NCBI GenBank assembly: GCA_028822675.1
Contig: JAPKDE010000001.1
Location: 1 to 64,000, forward strand
DNA from: Dehalococcoidia bacterium
GTDB lineage: Bacteria; Chloroflexota; Dehalococcoidia; UBA3495
Direction: 5' to 3'
Length of the DNA stretch: 64,000 nucleotides
In this document: in pieces, positions 8,075 through 17,736 of the stretch
Layout of the letters: each line of letters starts with the position of its first letter
Position numbering within the stretch: the stretch's first letter is position 1
Notes under the pieces: model-generated
The model's database searches: none
Seen by the model: the letters and a program-made list of their open reading frames with translations, nothing else
Told to the model about the DNA's origin: nothing
Position numbers and translations under genes: made by a program

Positions 8075-9334
8075 ATGAACCCAACACAGACTAAAATCAT
8101 TAATCAGGTTGATGAGAATGCCATCGTAGATCTGGCCAGCGAGTTGATTAAGATTCCCAGTTTCAAGCTTGAGGAAACTCCGTTGGCCAACTTCTTGGCC
8201 GACTTCTTTAACGAGCGCGGCTACAAAGTAGACCTGCAAGAAGTGGAACCTGGGCGGTTCCAGACCATCGCCACTCTGGAGGGCACCGGCGGCGGCCAGA
8301 GTCTGATGCTGAACGGCCACACCGACATTAACTCGCTGACGCGCCGCTGGCGTCGAGATCCCTGGACACCTGTAGTTGAGGGAAATCATCTTTACGGCCA
8401 CGGCATTCAGAACATGAAGGGCGGCCTGGCCAGCATCATCATGGCCGCTGAGGCCGTCCGCCAGTCTGGAGTCCGGCTGAAGGGTGACCTGGTGGTCGCC
8501 TGCGTGGTGGGGGAGACCCAAGGCGGCGTTGGTACCCACTACTTGATGGAAACCGGCTTTCGTACCGACATGGCTGTGGTCGCCGAACCCTTTGGCGTCG
8601 GCAATTTGGTCACCGTTCATTCGGGCATCGTCCACATGGCAATCCACACCTACGGGGTAACCGGCCACGTCCGCCAACTGGAAGGCACCGTGAACGCCGT
8701 GGTCAAGATGACCCAAATAATCAACGCCCTGCAGAACGTGGAGTTTACCTATCAGCCCCGAGCAGACCTGCCAGACCTTCCCAAGCTGAACGTGGGCAGC
8801 GTCTTGGGCGGATTGGGCGAAGACTATGTGTTGGTGGAGCCGCCGTATATCCCTGACCTGTGCACCATAATAGTGGACGTCCACTTTTTGCCCGGCCAAA
8901 CAGTGGAAGGCATCGTCGCCGACATTCGCCGGGCGTTGGACCCGCTAAAGGCCGCAGACCCCGAACTCTCCTATGAGATAGAAATACCGCCCCCGGCCTA
9001 CTTCAAGGGTAGCCGGAGCCTGGTGATGGACCCACTGGATGTGCCTCAGGACTCAGTGATAGTCAATGCTGTGGCCCGTAATCATCAAGTGGTGACCGGC
9101 GTGCCACCCAAGGCCATTGGGACCGTGCTCCCATTTTCCTACACTGCCGACGACACCTGTCATCTGTGGAACGCCGGCATACCCTGCTTGCTCTACGGCC
9201 CAGCCGTGATTCGGGGCAGCGGTGGCGAAGACGGCGGTGAAGACGATAGCTGCGTCATAATCAGCGAGATGGTGCAGTGCACCAAGACCCTGGCCCTGAC
9301 TGCTCTCGAAGTCTGCGAAGTCGGACCATCCTAA
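8075..9334 (+). CDS. M20-family metallopeptidase / deacylase
   Basis: This 419-residue protein has the ArgE/DapE/carboxypeptidase G2 architecture: HTDIN for the first zinc histidine and aspartate, GHGIQNMKGG for the bridging region, and a dimerisation domain in the middle (FHxxY-like TYGVTGHVRQLEG). The usual Glu-Glu pair after VxxDEE reads VVGETQGGVGT, so only one of the two acidic residues is kept, and activity or metal use may differ. It probably removes an acyl or aminoacyl group from a small amide, together with its neighbours. Confidence 0.85.
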   Translation: MNPTQTKIINQVDENAIVDLASELIKIPSFKLEETPLANFLADFFNERGYKVDLQEVEPGRFQTIATLEGTGGGQSLMLNGHTDINSLTRRWRRDPWTPVVEGNHLYGHGIQNMKGGLASIIMAAEAVRQSGVRLKGDLVVACVVGETQGGVGTHYLMETGFRTDMAVVAEPFGVGNLVTVHSGIVHMAIHTYGVTGHVRQLEGTVNAVVKMTQIINALQNVEFTYQPRADLPDLPKLNVGSVLGGLGEDYVLVEPPYIPDLCTIIVDVHFLPGQTVEGIVADIRRALDPLKAADPELSYEIEIPPPAYFKGSRSLVMDPLDVPQDSVIVNAVARNHQVVTGVPPKAIGTVLPFSYTADDTCHLWNAGIPCLLYGPAVIRGSGGEDGGEDDSCVIISEMVQCTKTLALTALEVCEVGPS

Positions 9335-9391
9335 AACATATTCGAGTTGGACAACCCCAGAAACTTAAGTTGAAGCATGAGGAGGCTACCC

Positions 9392-10102
9392 ATGGGAGTT
9401 ATCCCAGGCATAGAGTTCAATACCTTTTCCATCACCGGCCGATGCGCAAGAACCGGCATGTTGGGCATCGCCATCACGACCAGCGACATCTCAGTCGGCG
9501 CACGTTGTCCCTACGTTAAATCCTTGGTCGGCGCAATCGCGACCCAGGCTTCAACCGACCCCAACCTGGGAATATTCGCCCTGAAGCTAATGGAACAAGG
9601 CTTTTCTGCCAGCGGCGCTTTAAAACAACTGGAGATCAGCGACCCTCATATCGAGCGTCGCCAATTGGGCCTGGTTGACCGCAACGGAAACTCGGCCGCC
9701 AGAAGCGGTTCCATGAACAATGATTGGTCCGGTCACATAGCCAAGCCAAACCACGTTGCCATGGGCAACGGCCTGGTGGGGGAAGGGGTGGCTCAGGCCA
9801 TGTCCGAACTTTTCTCGGACAACCCGGAACTGGACTTGGAGGAGCGATTGCTCCGGGCTTTAGAAGCTGGTCAAGAAGCCGGGGGCGAAGCTAAAGATGC
9901 CACGCCGCACCACTCGGCCGCGTTGCTGGTCCACGGTTCTGACCCGTTCTCCAGGGTCGACCTGCGAGTTGATGAGCACCCAACCCCGGTTGCAGAACTG
10001 CGGCGAATCCTGGACGTATTAACGCCCAGGATCGAGTATTTTGCCCTAAGGGCCGGCGACCCGGTGGCGGCCCAAGCCGCCAAGGACGCGGATGGGACTT
10101 AA
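9392..10102 (+). CDS. DUF1028 family protein (Ntn-hydrolase-like)
   Basis: This 236-residue protein matches DUF1028, with NTFSITGRCARTGMLGIA at the N-terminus, VGARCPYVKSLVGAIATQA, and LGLVDRNG-type repeats. The family is predicted to have an Ntn-hydrolase fold and often lies beside amidohydrolases and peptidases, as here. The start at 9392 is preferred over 9377: a GAGGAG ribosome site overlaps the upstream ATG and is correctly spaced for the second. Confidence 0.8.
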   Translation: MGVIPGIEFNTFSITGRCARTGMLGIAITTSDISVGARCPYVKSLVGAIATQASTDPNLGIFALKLMEQGFSASGALKQLEISDPHIERRQLGLVDRNGNSAARSGSMNNDWSGHIAKPNHVAMGNGLVGEGVAQAMSELFSDNPELDLEERLLRALEAGQEAGGEAKDATPHHSAALLVHGSDPFSRVDLRVDEHPTPVAELRRILDVLTPRIEYFALRAGDPVAAQAAKDADGT

Positions 10103-10258
10103 CCCGACAGCCCACCATCAATCCTTTTTAATTTATTCGCATCAAATACTCAGGTAAGCCCAGATGCTAACAGAGTTTTATCATTCGCCTCGAATCAAGA
10201 ATCAAACGCGATTCACATAGTCCAGGTGATCTTATTGACGAGACAGAAGGAGAACAAA

Positions 10259-10555
10259 ATGCCGGGAGACGCAGTACAGGTAGCACCCCACGTTTACACG
10301 GTGGTCTTAGAGAATGACAAGGTCAGGGTATTGGACACCAATACCGATGCCGGAGCATCGTCTGACATGCACAGCCACCCCAACATGGTCGGCTACGCAA
10401 TCTCGGATTGTAGTTGGGACCTAACAGGCCCAGACGGCACCACAGCACGAGTGGAAGTACCGGCTGGTGCCACTTTTTATTTGGACGCGGTTGAGCACGC
10501 TGCATTTGACTTTGGTTCCAATGGAGCCCACGCGATTCTGATTGAACTGAAGTAA
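10259..10555 (+). CDS. small cupin-fold protein
   Basis: This 98-residue single-domain protein has cupin character: DMHSHP (metal-binding histidines) followed by strands ending in VEHAAFDFGSNGAHAILIELK. The upstream in-frame start at 10226 is unlikely because AAGGAG is ideally placed for the ATG at 10259. No partner domain is present. Small cupins of this kind act as sensors or isomerases, and the role here is unknown. Confidence 0.75.
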   Translation: MPGDAVQVAPHVYTVVLENDKVRVLDTNTDAGASSDMHSHPNMVGYAISDCSWDLTGPDGTTARVEVPAGATFYLDAVEHAAFDFGSNGAHAILIELK

Positions 10556-10588
10556 ATCCCGCTGGCGTTAAGCCAAGAAAATGGCACG

Positions 10589-10627
10589 AAAAGGCCCCAA
10601 TTCTGGTTACAGAATTGGGGCCTTTTT
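10589..10627 (+). terminator. Rho-independent terminator
   Basis: A 16-bp near-perfect stem (AAAAGGCCCCAATTCT and its complement) with a GGTTAC loop and a T-rich tail. A-tracts on the other side make it usable by the converging OsmC gene as well. Confidence 0.9.
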
Positions 10628-10659
10628 ATCTACTTAAATTAGCTTATTACTACCCAGAA

Positions 10660-11673
10660 CTACCCCACGACAACGTCGTGACTCAACAGCACACCGCCGT
10701 TCTTGTAGGTGATTGACATGGGGTCGCGTAGCAGCGCTGCCTGGATGGTGCCCAAGGGTATTTCGCTCGGAGTGCCGGGCACGGTGATCCGGCGCTTAAC
10801 CTGTCGGTAGCCAATGATGCCCTCTGCGGCGTTAGACTGAGAGGCGGCCGGCCCTCCGGGACTAGTAGGCATGAACAATTCAACCATCAGACCTTCTGCG
10901 CCCGCAGCGCCAAAAGGCAGCAGCCTGCTTAGAGTTGAAACCGTGGACGAAAGCCAACCACTATGCGCCAGCGGGAAGGGACCGGGCACCATTCCATCCG
11001 AACTATGCCCACCCACTACGACCGATCGGCTGGGCCGGGTCAAGTTCCCGTACCTGATGGAGACCTTTGCCTCGCCCTCGTGGATCATCGCTCCGGATTC
11101 GTCACGCTCTTTGGTATCCAAAAGATACATGCCGGATACCGTTCCTTCCGGAATTGCCGGGATATTCCCCGTGAGTGGCTGATGGTCGTCGGGCACGGGA
11201 AATGCTAATGCCGTCTCTCCTGAACTCCACCTAATTTCGTCCTCAAACTCTATGGACCCTTTGGACATCGATTGCCCCACCGGGCAGAAATTTGAAGCTC
11301 GTTCAAGTCGGACTCGCTCAGATTCCGAGATCTGACCCTTGAGCGTGACAACTTCTCGCACGCCAAAGCCCATGCCATTTGAGGTATCAAGCGGCTCAAC
11401 TTTGAATTCAACTGTTATGTCATCCAGGGCAATCTTTCCTCGGTAGGCCACGCCCACCAATGTGACCACCGTTCAAGCGGCCCAACCCGCCACCGACAGG
11501 TATGCGGGCGGCGGCGCGACCACATCCAGGTCAGAATTTGGGACACCGGTGATGTATGACCAAGGCCCGGTTGGCCCCGGAGCCACTCCAATCGTCGCGT
11601 TTATCGTCTCATTGCCCACATACCGGGCAACAATGTTCGGCGGAGCCTGCCCGATATTAGTTCCTTCAACCAT
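10660..11673 (-). CDS. OsmC-family protein, predicted selenoprotein (UGA = Sec67)
   Basis: The frame runs 337 codons from the ATG at 11671-11673 (GGAG upstream) to 10660, broken only by TGA at 11473-11475. Sequence on both sides is one OsmC domain: before it PPPAYLSVAGWAA, after it TVVTLVGVAYRGKIALDDI. In OsmC/Ohr peroxidases this place holds the first catalytic cysteine (normally AACT/AGCT). The second redox cysteine is present as NFCPVG, Cys130, 63 residues later, close to the usual spacing. A hairpin at 11440-11460 fits a bacterial SECIS element. A second OsmC-like half (residues about 150-337) lacks both cysteines. OsmC-like selenoproteins are known from marine metagenomes. A plain nonsense mutation is the alternative. 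Confidence 0.8.
11440..11460 (-). promoter_or_regulatory. candidate bacterial SECIS element (OsmC)
   Basis: On the mRNA, UUGGUGGGC pairs with GCCUACCGA (9 bp, two G-U pairs) around the triloop GUG. The loop starts 21 nt after the UGA and its first base is G, as in the published bacterial SECIS consensus. An alternative fold (GGUCAC with GUGGCC) competes. Confidence 0.65.
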
Positions 11674-11875
11674 TGGCTATCTCCATCAAATACTCAAATG
11701 CAAATACTCAAATGCCAAATACGTCTGGTATTGTAAGCAGGCTTGCCCAATCATAAGATGATTCTCGCCCCATTCTTTGACTAGATTAGATGCAGAGCAA
11801 TCAGCGCGGCAGCCTGATTGACCACGATTGGAATAGACTCCGTTAGATTGCACCCCGGTTGGATAGGAGATTTAA
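11674..11875. other. intergenic, divergent promoter region
   Basis: No gene is seen between the divergent OsmC and monooxygenase genes. It contains a short direct repeat, CAAATACTCAAATG twice within 11687-11715. Confidence 0.4.
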
Positions 11876-12793
11876 ATGAAAGTAGGCGTGAACTTAATTA
11901 ACTTTGGCCCCGGCGTAACCACAGCGTCGCTGCGAAGCTGGGCCCAGCTATCAGAGTCTTTGGGCTATCACTTGATTATGACGTCTGACCACATTGCCAT
12001 CACTCCGGATGTGCAGTCTCGCTATCCCGCCCCATTCTTTGAGCCAATCTCCCTGCTTGGTTGGCTGGCCGGGATTACCAGCACCATCGAGATTGGTACC
12101 ACTGTAATCATCATGCCCTATCGTAATCCCCTGGAGTTGGCCAAGGCCACTGCTAATGTGGACCAGCTTAGCGGTGGCAGGTTCATCCTCGGCGTTGGTA
12201 TCGGCTGGGCCCAAGAAGAGTTCAAAGTGCTGAACGTCCCTTACCGGTCACGTGGTGCCATCACCAACGAATACCTAGAGGCGGTCAAGCTGCTATGGAC
12301 CCAAGATGTGGCTTCCTATGACGGCAAGTTCGTCTCGTTCAACGAAGTGCACACCGCGCCGCGTCCGATTCAAGCTCCCCATCCACCCATCTGGGTTGGC
12401 GGCCCCAGCGATGCCGCCATGCGTCGCACTGTCCGTTACGGCGACGCTTGGCATCCCATTCGTATCCAGATGGACTGGTTCAAGAACACCGGCATTCCCC
12501 GCCTAAAAGAAATAGCTGACGAAGAAGGTCGGCCCATGCCCAAGCTGTGCCCTCGCATCAGGCTCCGGCTGACTCATTCACCCCTGCCCGACAGCGAACG
12601 TGTCGTGGGCGAAGGCAGTCTCAGTCAGGTACACAAAGACCTGGCAGAACTTGAATCTCTGGGTTGTTCCTACGTGGTACTTGATACCTATGCCGACGAC
12701 TTGGAAGCCATCAAGAACAACGAGGCATCATGGCGCATGCTCAGCGTCTTGGCTGACAGCGTCTTAGACTTAGGGAATGGGACCGTCCGTTAG
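11876..12793 (+). CDS. LLM-class (F420-type) flavin-dependent oxidoreductase
   Basis: This 305-residue luciferase-like monooxygenase has the TIM-barrel landmarks of the family: LGYHLIMTSDHIAI near residue 29, IEIGTTVIIMPYRNPLELAK, LSGGRFILGVGIGWAQEEF, and APHPPIWVGGPSDAA. This subgroup usually binds F420 or FMN and hydroxylates or oxidises organic substrates. Such proteins are greatly expanded in SAR202-type Chloroflexota, where roles in recalcitrant organic matter have been proposed. A GGAGAT site precedes the ATG. The CoA-transferase and glycerol kinase genes follow. Confidence 0.85.
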   Translation: MKVGVNLINFGPGVTTASLRSWAQLSESLGYHLIMTSDHIAITPDVQSRYPAPFFEPISLLGWLAGITSTIEIGTTVIIMPYRNPLELAKATANVDQLSGGRFILGVGIGWAQEEFKVLNVPYRSRGAITNEYLEAVKLLWTQDVASYDGKFVSFNEVHTAPRPIQAPHPPIWVGGPSDAAMRRTVRYGDAWHPIRIQMDWFKNTGIPRLKEIADEEGRPMPKLCPRIRLRLTHSPLPDSERVVGEGSLSQVHKDLAELESLGCSYVVLDTYADDLEAIKNNEASWRMLSVLADSVLDLGNGTVR

Positions 12794-12906
12794 CGCTGGT
12801 TTCCAAGCACACTGAATGCCATTGCAGAGATTGACGTTCCGGCACACCGTGGGTATATTCGTGCCCAAGAACACTGCGCCAACCATCAGACAGTAGAGAG
12901 GAATCA

Positions 12907-15558
12907 ATGCCCCTAACTCCGGAACAGATCGCGGCGAGCCCCAAGGCCCTGGAGGGTATCCGGGTGGTGGACTTCACTTGGGTCAGGGCCGGGCCCTGGG
13001 CAACCCGCTGGTTGGGTGCTATGGGGGCTGAGATCATCAAGGTGGAATGGCCGCTATCGGAGCGGGGCCGGACAACTGGCGGAGTGCCACCTGGCATGAC
13101 GCCCAACCTGAACACGGCCACCAACTTCAACGACACCAATGCCAATAAAAAGGGCATCACCGTCAATCTGCGCTCTGAAAAGGGTCTCGGGCTGGTCAAG
13201 CAACTTATCGCCGAATCAGACTTGGTGGTCGAGAATTTCAGCGCCAAGACGCTGACGAGTTGGGGCTTGGGCTACGATGAACTACGCAAACTTAAACCGG
13301 ACATCGTCTACGTTTCTCAGGCTGGTTTTGGGCACACCGGACGGCACAAGGAATACCTCACAATGGGTCCCATCGCCCAGGCTTTCTCCGGCCTGACTTT
13401 TCTCTCCGGCCTGCCCGGAGCGCCCCCGGCTGGGTGGGGTTGGTCTTACCTGGACGACACCGGCGGAATGTATATCGCGTTCTCCGCCCTAACCTCTCTC
13501 TACCGACGCAACATCACCGGCCAAGGACAGCACGTGGACCTGTCGCAGATGATCATGGGTGCAACTCTAAACGGTTCTGCGATGCTGGACGCAACGGTAA
13601 ATGGCCGCGCTTCCCGAAGGGAAGGCTACCCGCCAGGCAACCGTGCCCACTGGCCGGGCACCCCTATGCTAAACAACTATCGGGGGCCAACCACCGCGCC
13701 CCACAACGCCTACCGCACCAAGGGCGCTGGCTACAACGACTGGTGCACCATCGCCTGCTTCTCTGAAGAAGAATGGCAGCGTCTAGTCGGCGTCATGGGT
13801 TCGCCCAAGTGGGCCACCGATGCCAAGTTCGCCACCTTAGGCGGCCGACTCCTACACCAAGAAGAGTTGGATCAAGGCATCCAATCATGGGCTCAGACCT
13901 TGGAGAAATACCAACTCATGGAACTGTGCCAAGGTGCAGGCGTCCGTGCCATGCCGGTGCAGAGTACCGGCAACCGGGTGGACGACGACCCACAACTTCG
14001 CCACCGGGAGATATACCAGGAGTTGGATCACCCGGTCATCGGACAGTGGAAGTTTCAAAACGCACCCTTCAAGCTATCTGAGACGCCGGCCATCAACTAC
14101 CACGCTGCCCCCATGATCGGCCAGCACAACCAAGAAGTTTTTGAGGGCATGCTCGGCCTAACCCACGAGGAGTTTGTGGCCGGTTATGAAGACGGTACCT
14201 TCTGGCCCAAGACACTCGACAGATATCCCTACATGGACGACATGCTCAAGGCAGCACCGACGCCGTTCGTCGGCCTGAGCGGGCCAGCCAAGAAAAAGAC
14301 TACTCAGAATGACGACCCTCAGGCAGCGCCACTAACGGGCCTGCGGGTGCTGGAGTTGGCCGACGAGAAGGGCCAATTCTGCGGGAAGTTGATGGCCGAC
14401 CTGGGAGCCGAGGTTATCAAGATTGAACCAACCGGCGGCGAAGGCGCAAGAAGCGTCGGGCCGTTCCTGGACGACGTTCCCCACCGAGACCGTAGTGTGT
14501 CCTTCTGGCACTACAACACATCAAAACGGGGCATAACATTAAATCTGGAAACTGCAGATGGGCGTGAACTATTTAAGAAACTGGCTGACACGTCAGATGT
14601 GATTCTGGAGACGTTTAACGCAGGTTATCTGCCGTCGCTGGGCTTGGGATACGAAGACCTTGTCAAAACCAATCCCCGCTTGATCATGTGCTCGCTCACA
14701 GACTTTGGACAAACCGGCCCGTGGCGCGACTTCCTCAGCAGCGACCTGCTGCACTTGGCAGCGGGCGGGCAGATGGGCTGCAGCGGTTATGATCCAGTGG
14801 ATGACCCGGAGCAGATTCCCATCGCCCCCGGCGGCGGCAATTCTTGGCACACCGGCAGCCATTACGCCTACATGGCTATCATGGCCGCCCTGATGTACCG
14901 CACCAATTCCGGTCAGGGCCAATATATCGACGCCTCTGTTCACGACGCCTGCGCCCTCACCACGGAGATGCACGTGAATACCTACATCTACCAAAACCAG
15001 GTGGTGCTGCGCCAGACCGGACGACACGCGGCGGCAACTCCCAACGCCATTGCCCAACTTCGCTGCAAAGACGGCAAGTACGTGAACGCCTCGGCCTCCA
15101 GGGTCACCTTCCGGCAGTTCCCCACATTGGTGAAATGGATGGACAGCCACGGCCTGGCCGACGACTTAACCGATGAACGCTACCAAGACAATGCTGTTTT
15201 CAACTCCGATGTTGCGCACATAGAGAAGGTTGTAGAAAATTTCGTTGCCAACCTAACTCGGGATGAGATCGCCCACGGCGGCCAGGAACGCGGCTTCAAC
15301 TGGGGCGCGGTCAGAACTCCGGACGAATTGGTCGATGAAGGCCATTTGAACGACCGTGGCTTTTGGGTTGACGTTCCCCATTCCGAGCTGGGTAAGACCT
15401 TTAAATACCCCGGCGCCGCTGCTATCTATAACGGGTCTCCCTGGCGCATATCAACTCGTGCCCCTTTGATCGGGGAGCACAATGAAGAGATTCTTTGCGG
15501 AGAACTTGGACTGCTAAAAACCGAACTGGCTTACCTGGCCGAAGCGGGCGTGGTCTAG
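12907..15558 (+). CDS. tandem two-domain CaiB/BaiF CoA-transferase
   Basis: This 883-residue protein contains two complete family III CoA-transferase domains, about residues 14-430 and 473-883. Each has the RVVDFTW/RVLELAD start, a GAEIIKVE or GAEVIKIE strand, NxxSKRGITLNL-type motifs and a GQGQxxDxS segment. Ordinary members are about 400 residues and form interlocked homodimers, so the fusion probably makes an intramolecular dimer. In domain 1 the catalytic aspartate region is kept (YLDDTGG, Asp183/184). In domain 2 the aligned place is WHTGSH with no Asp, so that half may be structural or bind a different partner. It is followed 22 bases later by the glycerol kinase gene. Confidence 0.9.
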   Translation: MPLTPEQIAASPKALEGIRVVDFTWVRAGPWATRWLGAMGAEIIKVEWPLSERGRTTGGVPPGMTPNLNTATNFNDTNANKKGITVNLRSEKGLGLVKQLIAESDLVVENFSAKTLTSWGLGYDELRKLKPDIVYVSQAGFGHTGRHKEYLTMGPIAQAFSGLTFLSGLPGAPPAGWGWSYLDDTGGMYIAFSALTSLYRRNITGQGQHVDLSQMIMGATLNGSAMLDATVNGRASRREGYPPGNRAHWPGTPMLNNYRGPTTAPHNAYRTKGAGYNDWCTIACFSEEEWQRLVGVMGSPKWATDAKFATLGGRLLHQEELDQGIQSWAQTLEKYQLMELCQGAGVRAMPVQSTGNRVDDDPQLRHREIYQELDHPVIGQWKFQNAPFKLSETPAINYHAAPMIGQHNQEVFEGMLGLTHEEFVAGYEDGTFWPKTLDRYPYMDDMLKAAPTPFVGLSGPAKKKTTQNDDPQAAPLTGLRVLELADEKGQFCGKLMADLGAEVIKIEPTGGEGARSVGPFLDDVPHRDRSVSFWHYNTSKRGITLNLETADGRELFKKLADTSDVILETFNAGYLPSLGLGYEDLVKTNPRLIMCSLTDFGQTGPWRDFLSSDLLHLAAGGQMGCSGYDPVDDPEQIPIAPGGGNSWHTGSHYAYMAIMAALMYRTNSGQGQYIDASVHDACALTTEMHVNTYIYQNQVVLRQTGRHAAATPNAIAQLRCKDGKYVNASASRVTFRQFPTLVKWMDSHGLADDLTDERYQDNAVFNSDVAHIEKVVENFVANLTRDEIAHGGQERGFNWGAVRTPDELVDEGHLNDRGFWVDVPHSELGKTFKYPGAAAIYNGSPWRISTRAPLIGEHNEEILCGELGLLKTELAYLAEAGVV

Positions 15559-15580
15559 TAATAAGACCCGCCCAATAGCC

Positions 15581-17098
15581 ATGGCTCAACAAACAAGCAG
15601 CACAAAATATATCCTGGCGATTGACCAGAGCACCACCAGTTCGTCGGCGTTCATCTTCGACCGCGAAGGGCGGGTCGTCGCCTCCGCCACCCGCGAGATC
15701 ACCCAGTACCATCCGGAACCGGGCTGGGTGGATCACGACCCTGTGGAAATTTTCCAATCAACGCTGTCGGTCTCCCGTGAAGCCATCACTGCGGCGGGAA
15801 TCCAGCCACAGCAGTTGGCGGCCATCGGCGTAACCAACCAACGGGAGACCACGGTCATCTGGGACCGCCTCACCGGCGAACCAGTGGCTCCGGCGATCGT
15901 CTGGAAATGCCGTCGCACCGCCCAACTCTGCCAAGAGCTCAAGCAGCAGGGCATGGATCAGATTGTCCGAGAACGCACCGGACTGGTCATCGACGCCTAC
16001 TTCTCAGCCACCAAGATACGTTGGCTATTGGACAACATCGCAAACGGGCAACTCCGGGCTGCAGCGGGCGAGCTTTGCGCCGGGACAATCGACAGTTGGC
16101 TGTTGTACCAGTTGACTGGACAGCAGGTTCACGCCACGGATGTCACCAACGCATCGCGGACAATGCTGTTCAACATCCACACTCTGGAATGGGACGCAGA
16201 ACTGCTTGCCAAACTAAACATCCCGCGTTGTTTGTTGCCAGAAGTGCGCCCCTCCAGCGGTCTGTTCGGTGAAACTGATGGTGCGTTCTTTGGCGCTGAG
16301 ATTCCAATCACTTGCTTGATTGGAGACCAGAGCGCCGCATTATTTGGCCAAGCATGCTTCCAGCCAGGGATGGTCAAGAACACCTACGGCACCGGGTCGT
16401 TCCTACTCATGCAGACCGGAGACCAGCCAATACCCTCGCCGCCTGGCCTGCTGACAACTGTTGGTTGGCAACGAAACGGCCAGCAGACCCAATACGCGCT
16501 GGAAGGCAGCATCTTCATCACTGGCGCTGCCATCCAATGGTTGCGTGACGGTCTGGGCATCATCAAGAACGCTGCCGAGACAGCAGAAATTGCCCAGTCA
16601 ATCGCGGACACTGGCGGCATGTATTTCGTCCCGGCTTTTGCCGGCCTGGGTGCGCCCCACTGGGATATGTATGCCCGCGGGACCATGGTCGGCCTCACCG
16701 GTGGCACCAGCCGAGCCCACATAGTCAGGGCCACCCTGGAGGCCATCGCCTACCAAGTGCGTGACGTCTTGGAAGTCATCGGGTCGTCGTCGCAATTGGA
16801 GATAACCCTGCTGCAGGCAGACGGAGGTGGGTCGGCCAACTCGTTCTTGATGCAGTTTCAAGCAGACCTGATTGGCCTGCCTGTAGAAGTGCCGGAGATT
16901 TCAGAGACGACAGCCCAAGGCGCGGCGCACCTGGCAGGGCTGGCCGTGGGGTTTTGGGACAACCAGCAAAAGCTATCAGGGCAGCGTAGATTAGCTGCCC
17001 GCTACGAACCCAAAATACCAAGGTCAGAGGCCAACAAACTGTACGCCGGATGGCAAAGAGCAATGGAACGGGCCCAAGATTGGGAGACATCTATTTAG
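15581..17098 (+). CDS. glpK: glycerol kinase
   Basis: This 505-residue FGGY-family kinase is full length. Glycerol-kinase signatures include LAIDQSTTSSSAFIFD, VTNQRETTVIWDRLTGEP, NTYGTGSFLLM and the GGxxANxFLMQFQADLIG block with VPEISETTAQGAA. It makes glycerol-3-phosphate from glycerol and ATP in the cytoplasm. It follows the double CoA-transferase by 22 bases and probably shares its transcript. No glpF or glpD is nearby. Confidence 0.9.
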   Translation: MAQQTSSTKYILAIDQSTTSSSAFIFDREGRVVASATREITQYHPEPGWVDHDPVEIFQSTLSVSREAITAAGIQPQQLAAIGVTNQRETTVIWDRLTGEPVAPAIVWKCRRTAQLCQELKQQGMDQIVRERTGLVIDAYFSATKIRWLLDNIANGQLRAAAGELCAGTIDSWLLYQLTGQQVHATDVTNASRTMLFNIHTLEWDAELLAKLNIPRCLLPEVRPSSGLFGETDGAFFGAEIPITCLIGDQSAALFGQACFQPGMVKNTYGTGSFLLMQTGDQPIPSPPGLLTTVGWQRNGQQTQYALEGSIFITGAAIQWLRDGLGIIKNAAETAEIAQSIADTGGMYFVPAFAGLGAPHWDMYARGTMVGLTGGTSRAHIVRATLEAIAYQVRDVLEVIGSSSQLEITLLQADGGGSANSFLMQFQADLIGLPVEVPEISETTAQGAAHLAGLAVGFWDNQQKLSGQRRLAARYEPKIPRSEANKLYAGWQRAMERAQDWETSI

Positions 17099-17200
17099 TA
17101 GGCTACGGATTGATCTTAAAACCGATTAGGCGAACGGGCAAATTTGGCGTATTCTAGCCTGCAAAGACAACCAAATATTTAAAGATCGAGGAGAATTATC

Positions 17201-17650
17201 ATGGAAATAGAGAACAAGATAAAAGCTATGGGACTAGAGTTGCCCGCTGCTGGAACACCGCCCGCAGGCAGGGCCGGGGCTGTCCAGGTGGGGAACATTC
17301 TGTACGTCGGCGGGCATACCGCCGGAGCAGAATTCAAGGGCAAACTTGGCGCTGACATCACCGTTGAGAAGGCTTACGAGTCGGCCAAGAATGCGGCTCT
17401 AGCCTGCCTGGCCGATGCTAAAGCAGCAATTGGTGACCTGGACAGGGTAAAACGAGTTGCCAAGCTGCTTTGCATGGTCAACTCCACTCCGGATTTTGGC
17501 CAGCAACCAGCCGTGGCCAACGGCGCAACCGACCTACTCTTCGAGCTATACGGAGAGTCCGGAGCACATGCCAGGTCCGCAGTCGGCATGGCCGCGCTGC
17601 CCAATGGAGCGTCGATCGAGATTGAGATGATCCTCGAGATCGCAGACTAA
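17201..17650 (+). CDS. RidA/YjgF-family protein
   Basis: This 149-residue protein of the YjgF/YER057c/UK114 family has VGNILYVGGHTAG near the start, ACLADAKAAIGDLDRVKRVAKLLCMVNSTPDFGQQPAVANGA in the centre and ARSAVGMAALPNGASIEIEMI at the end. RidA members hydrolyse reactive enamine/imine intermediates. This longer subgroup often lacks the arginine used in true RidA, and here the aligned segment reads AHARSAVG, keeping it. A GAGGAG ribosome site precedes the ATG. Confidence 0.85.
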   Translation: MEIENKIKAMGLELPAAGTPPAGRAGAVQVGNILYVGGHTAGAEFKGKLGADITVEKAYESAKNAALACLADAKAAIGDLDRVKRVAKLLCMVNSTPDFGQQPAVANGATDLLFELYGESGAHARSAVGMAALPNGASIEIEMILEIAD

Positions 17651-17679
17651 CTTCTCCTACCCCGGCAACCAAAAACTAC

Positions 17680-17734
17680 AAATGCCAGAGGGTCCGACTT
17701 ATGGATTAAAGTCGCCTGACTCCTGGCATTTTTC
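17680..17734. terminator. bidirectional terminator
   Basis: AAATGCCAG pairs with CTGGCATTT (17680-17688 with 17723-17731), with an inner GACTT/AAGTC helix, followed by a T-run. It sits between convergent RidA and MFS genes. Confidence 0.75.
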
Positions 17735-17736
17735 TT

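Noticed and set aside
14593..15150. Long antisense ORFs inside the CoA-transferase gene and similar shadows (for example 8054-8899, 55434-56195)
   Set aside because: They lie opposite well-supported genes, have no ribosome sites and show His/Val-rich shadow composition.
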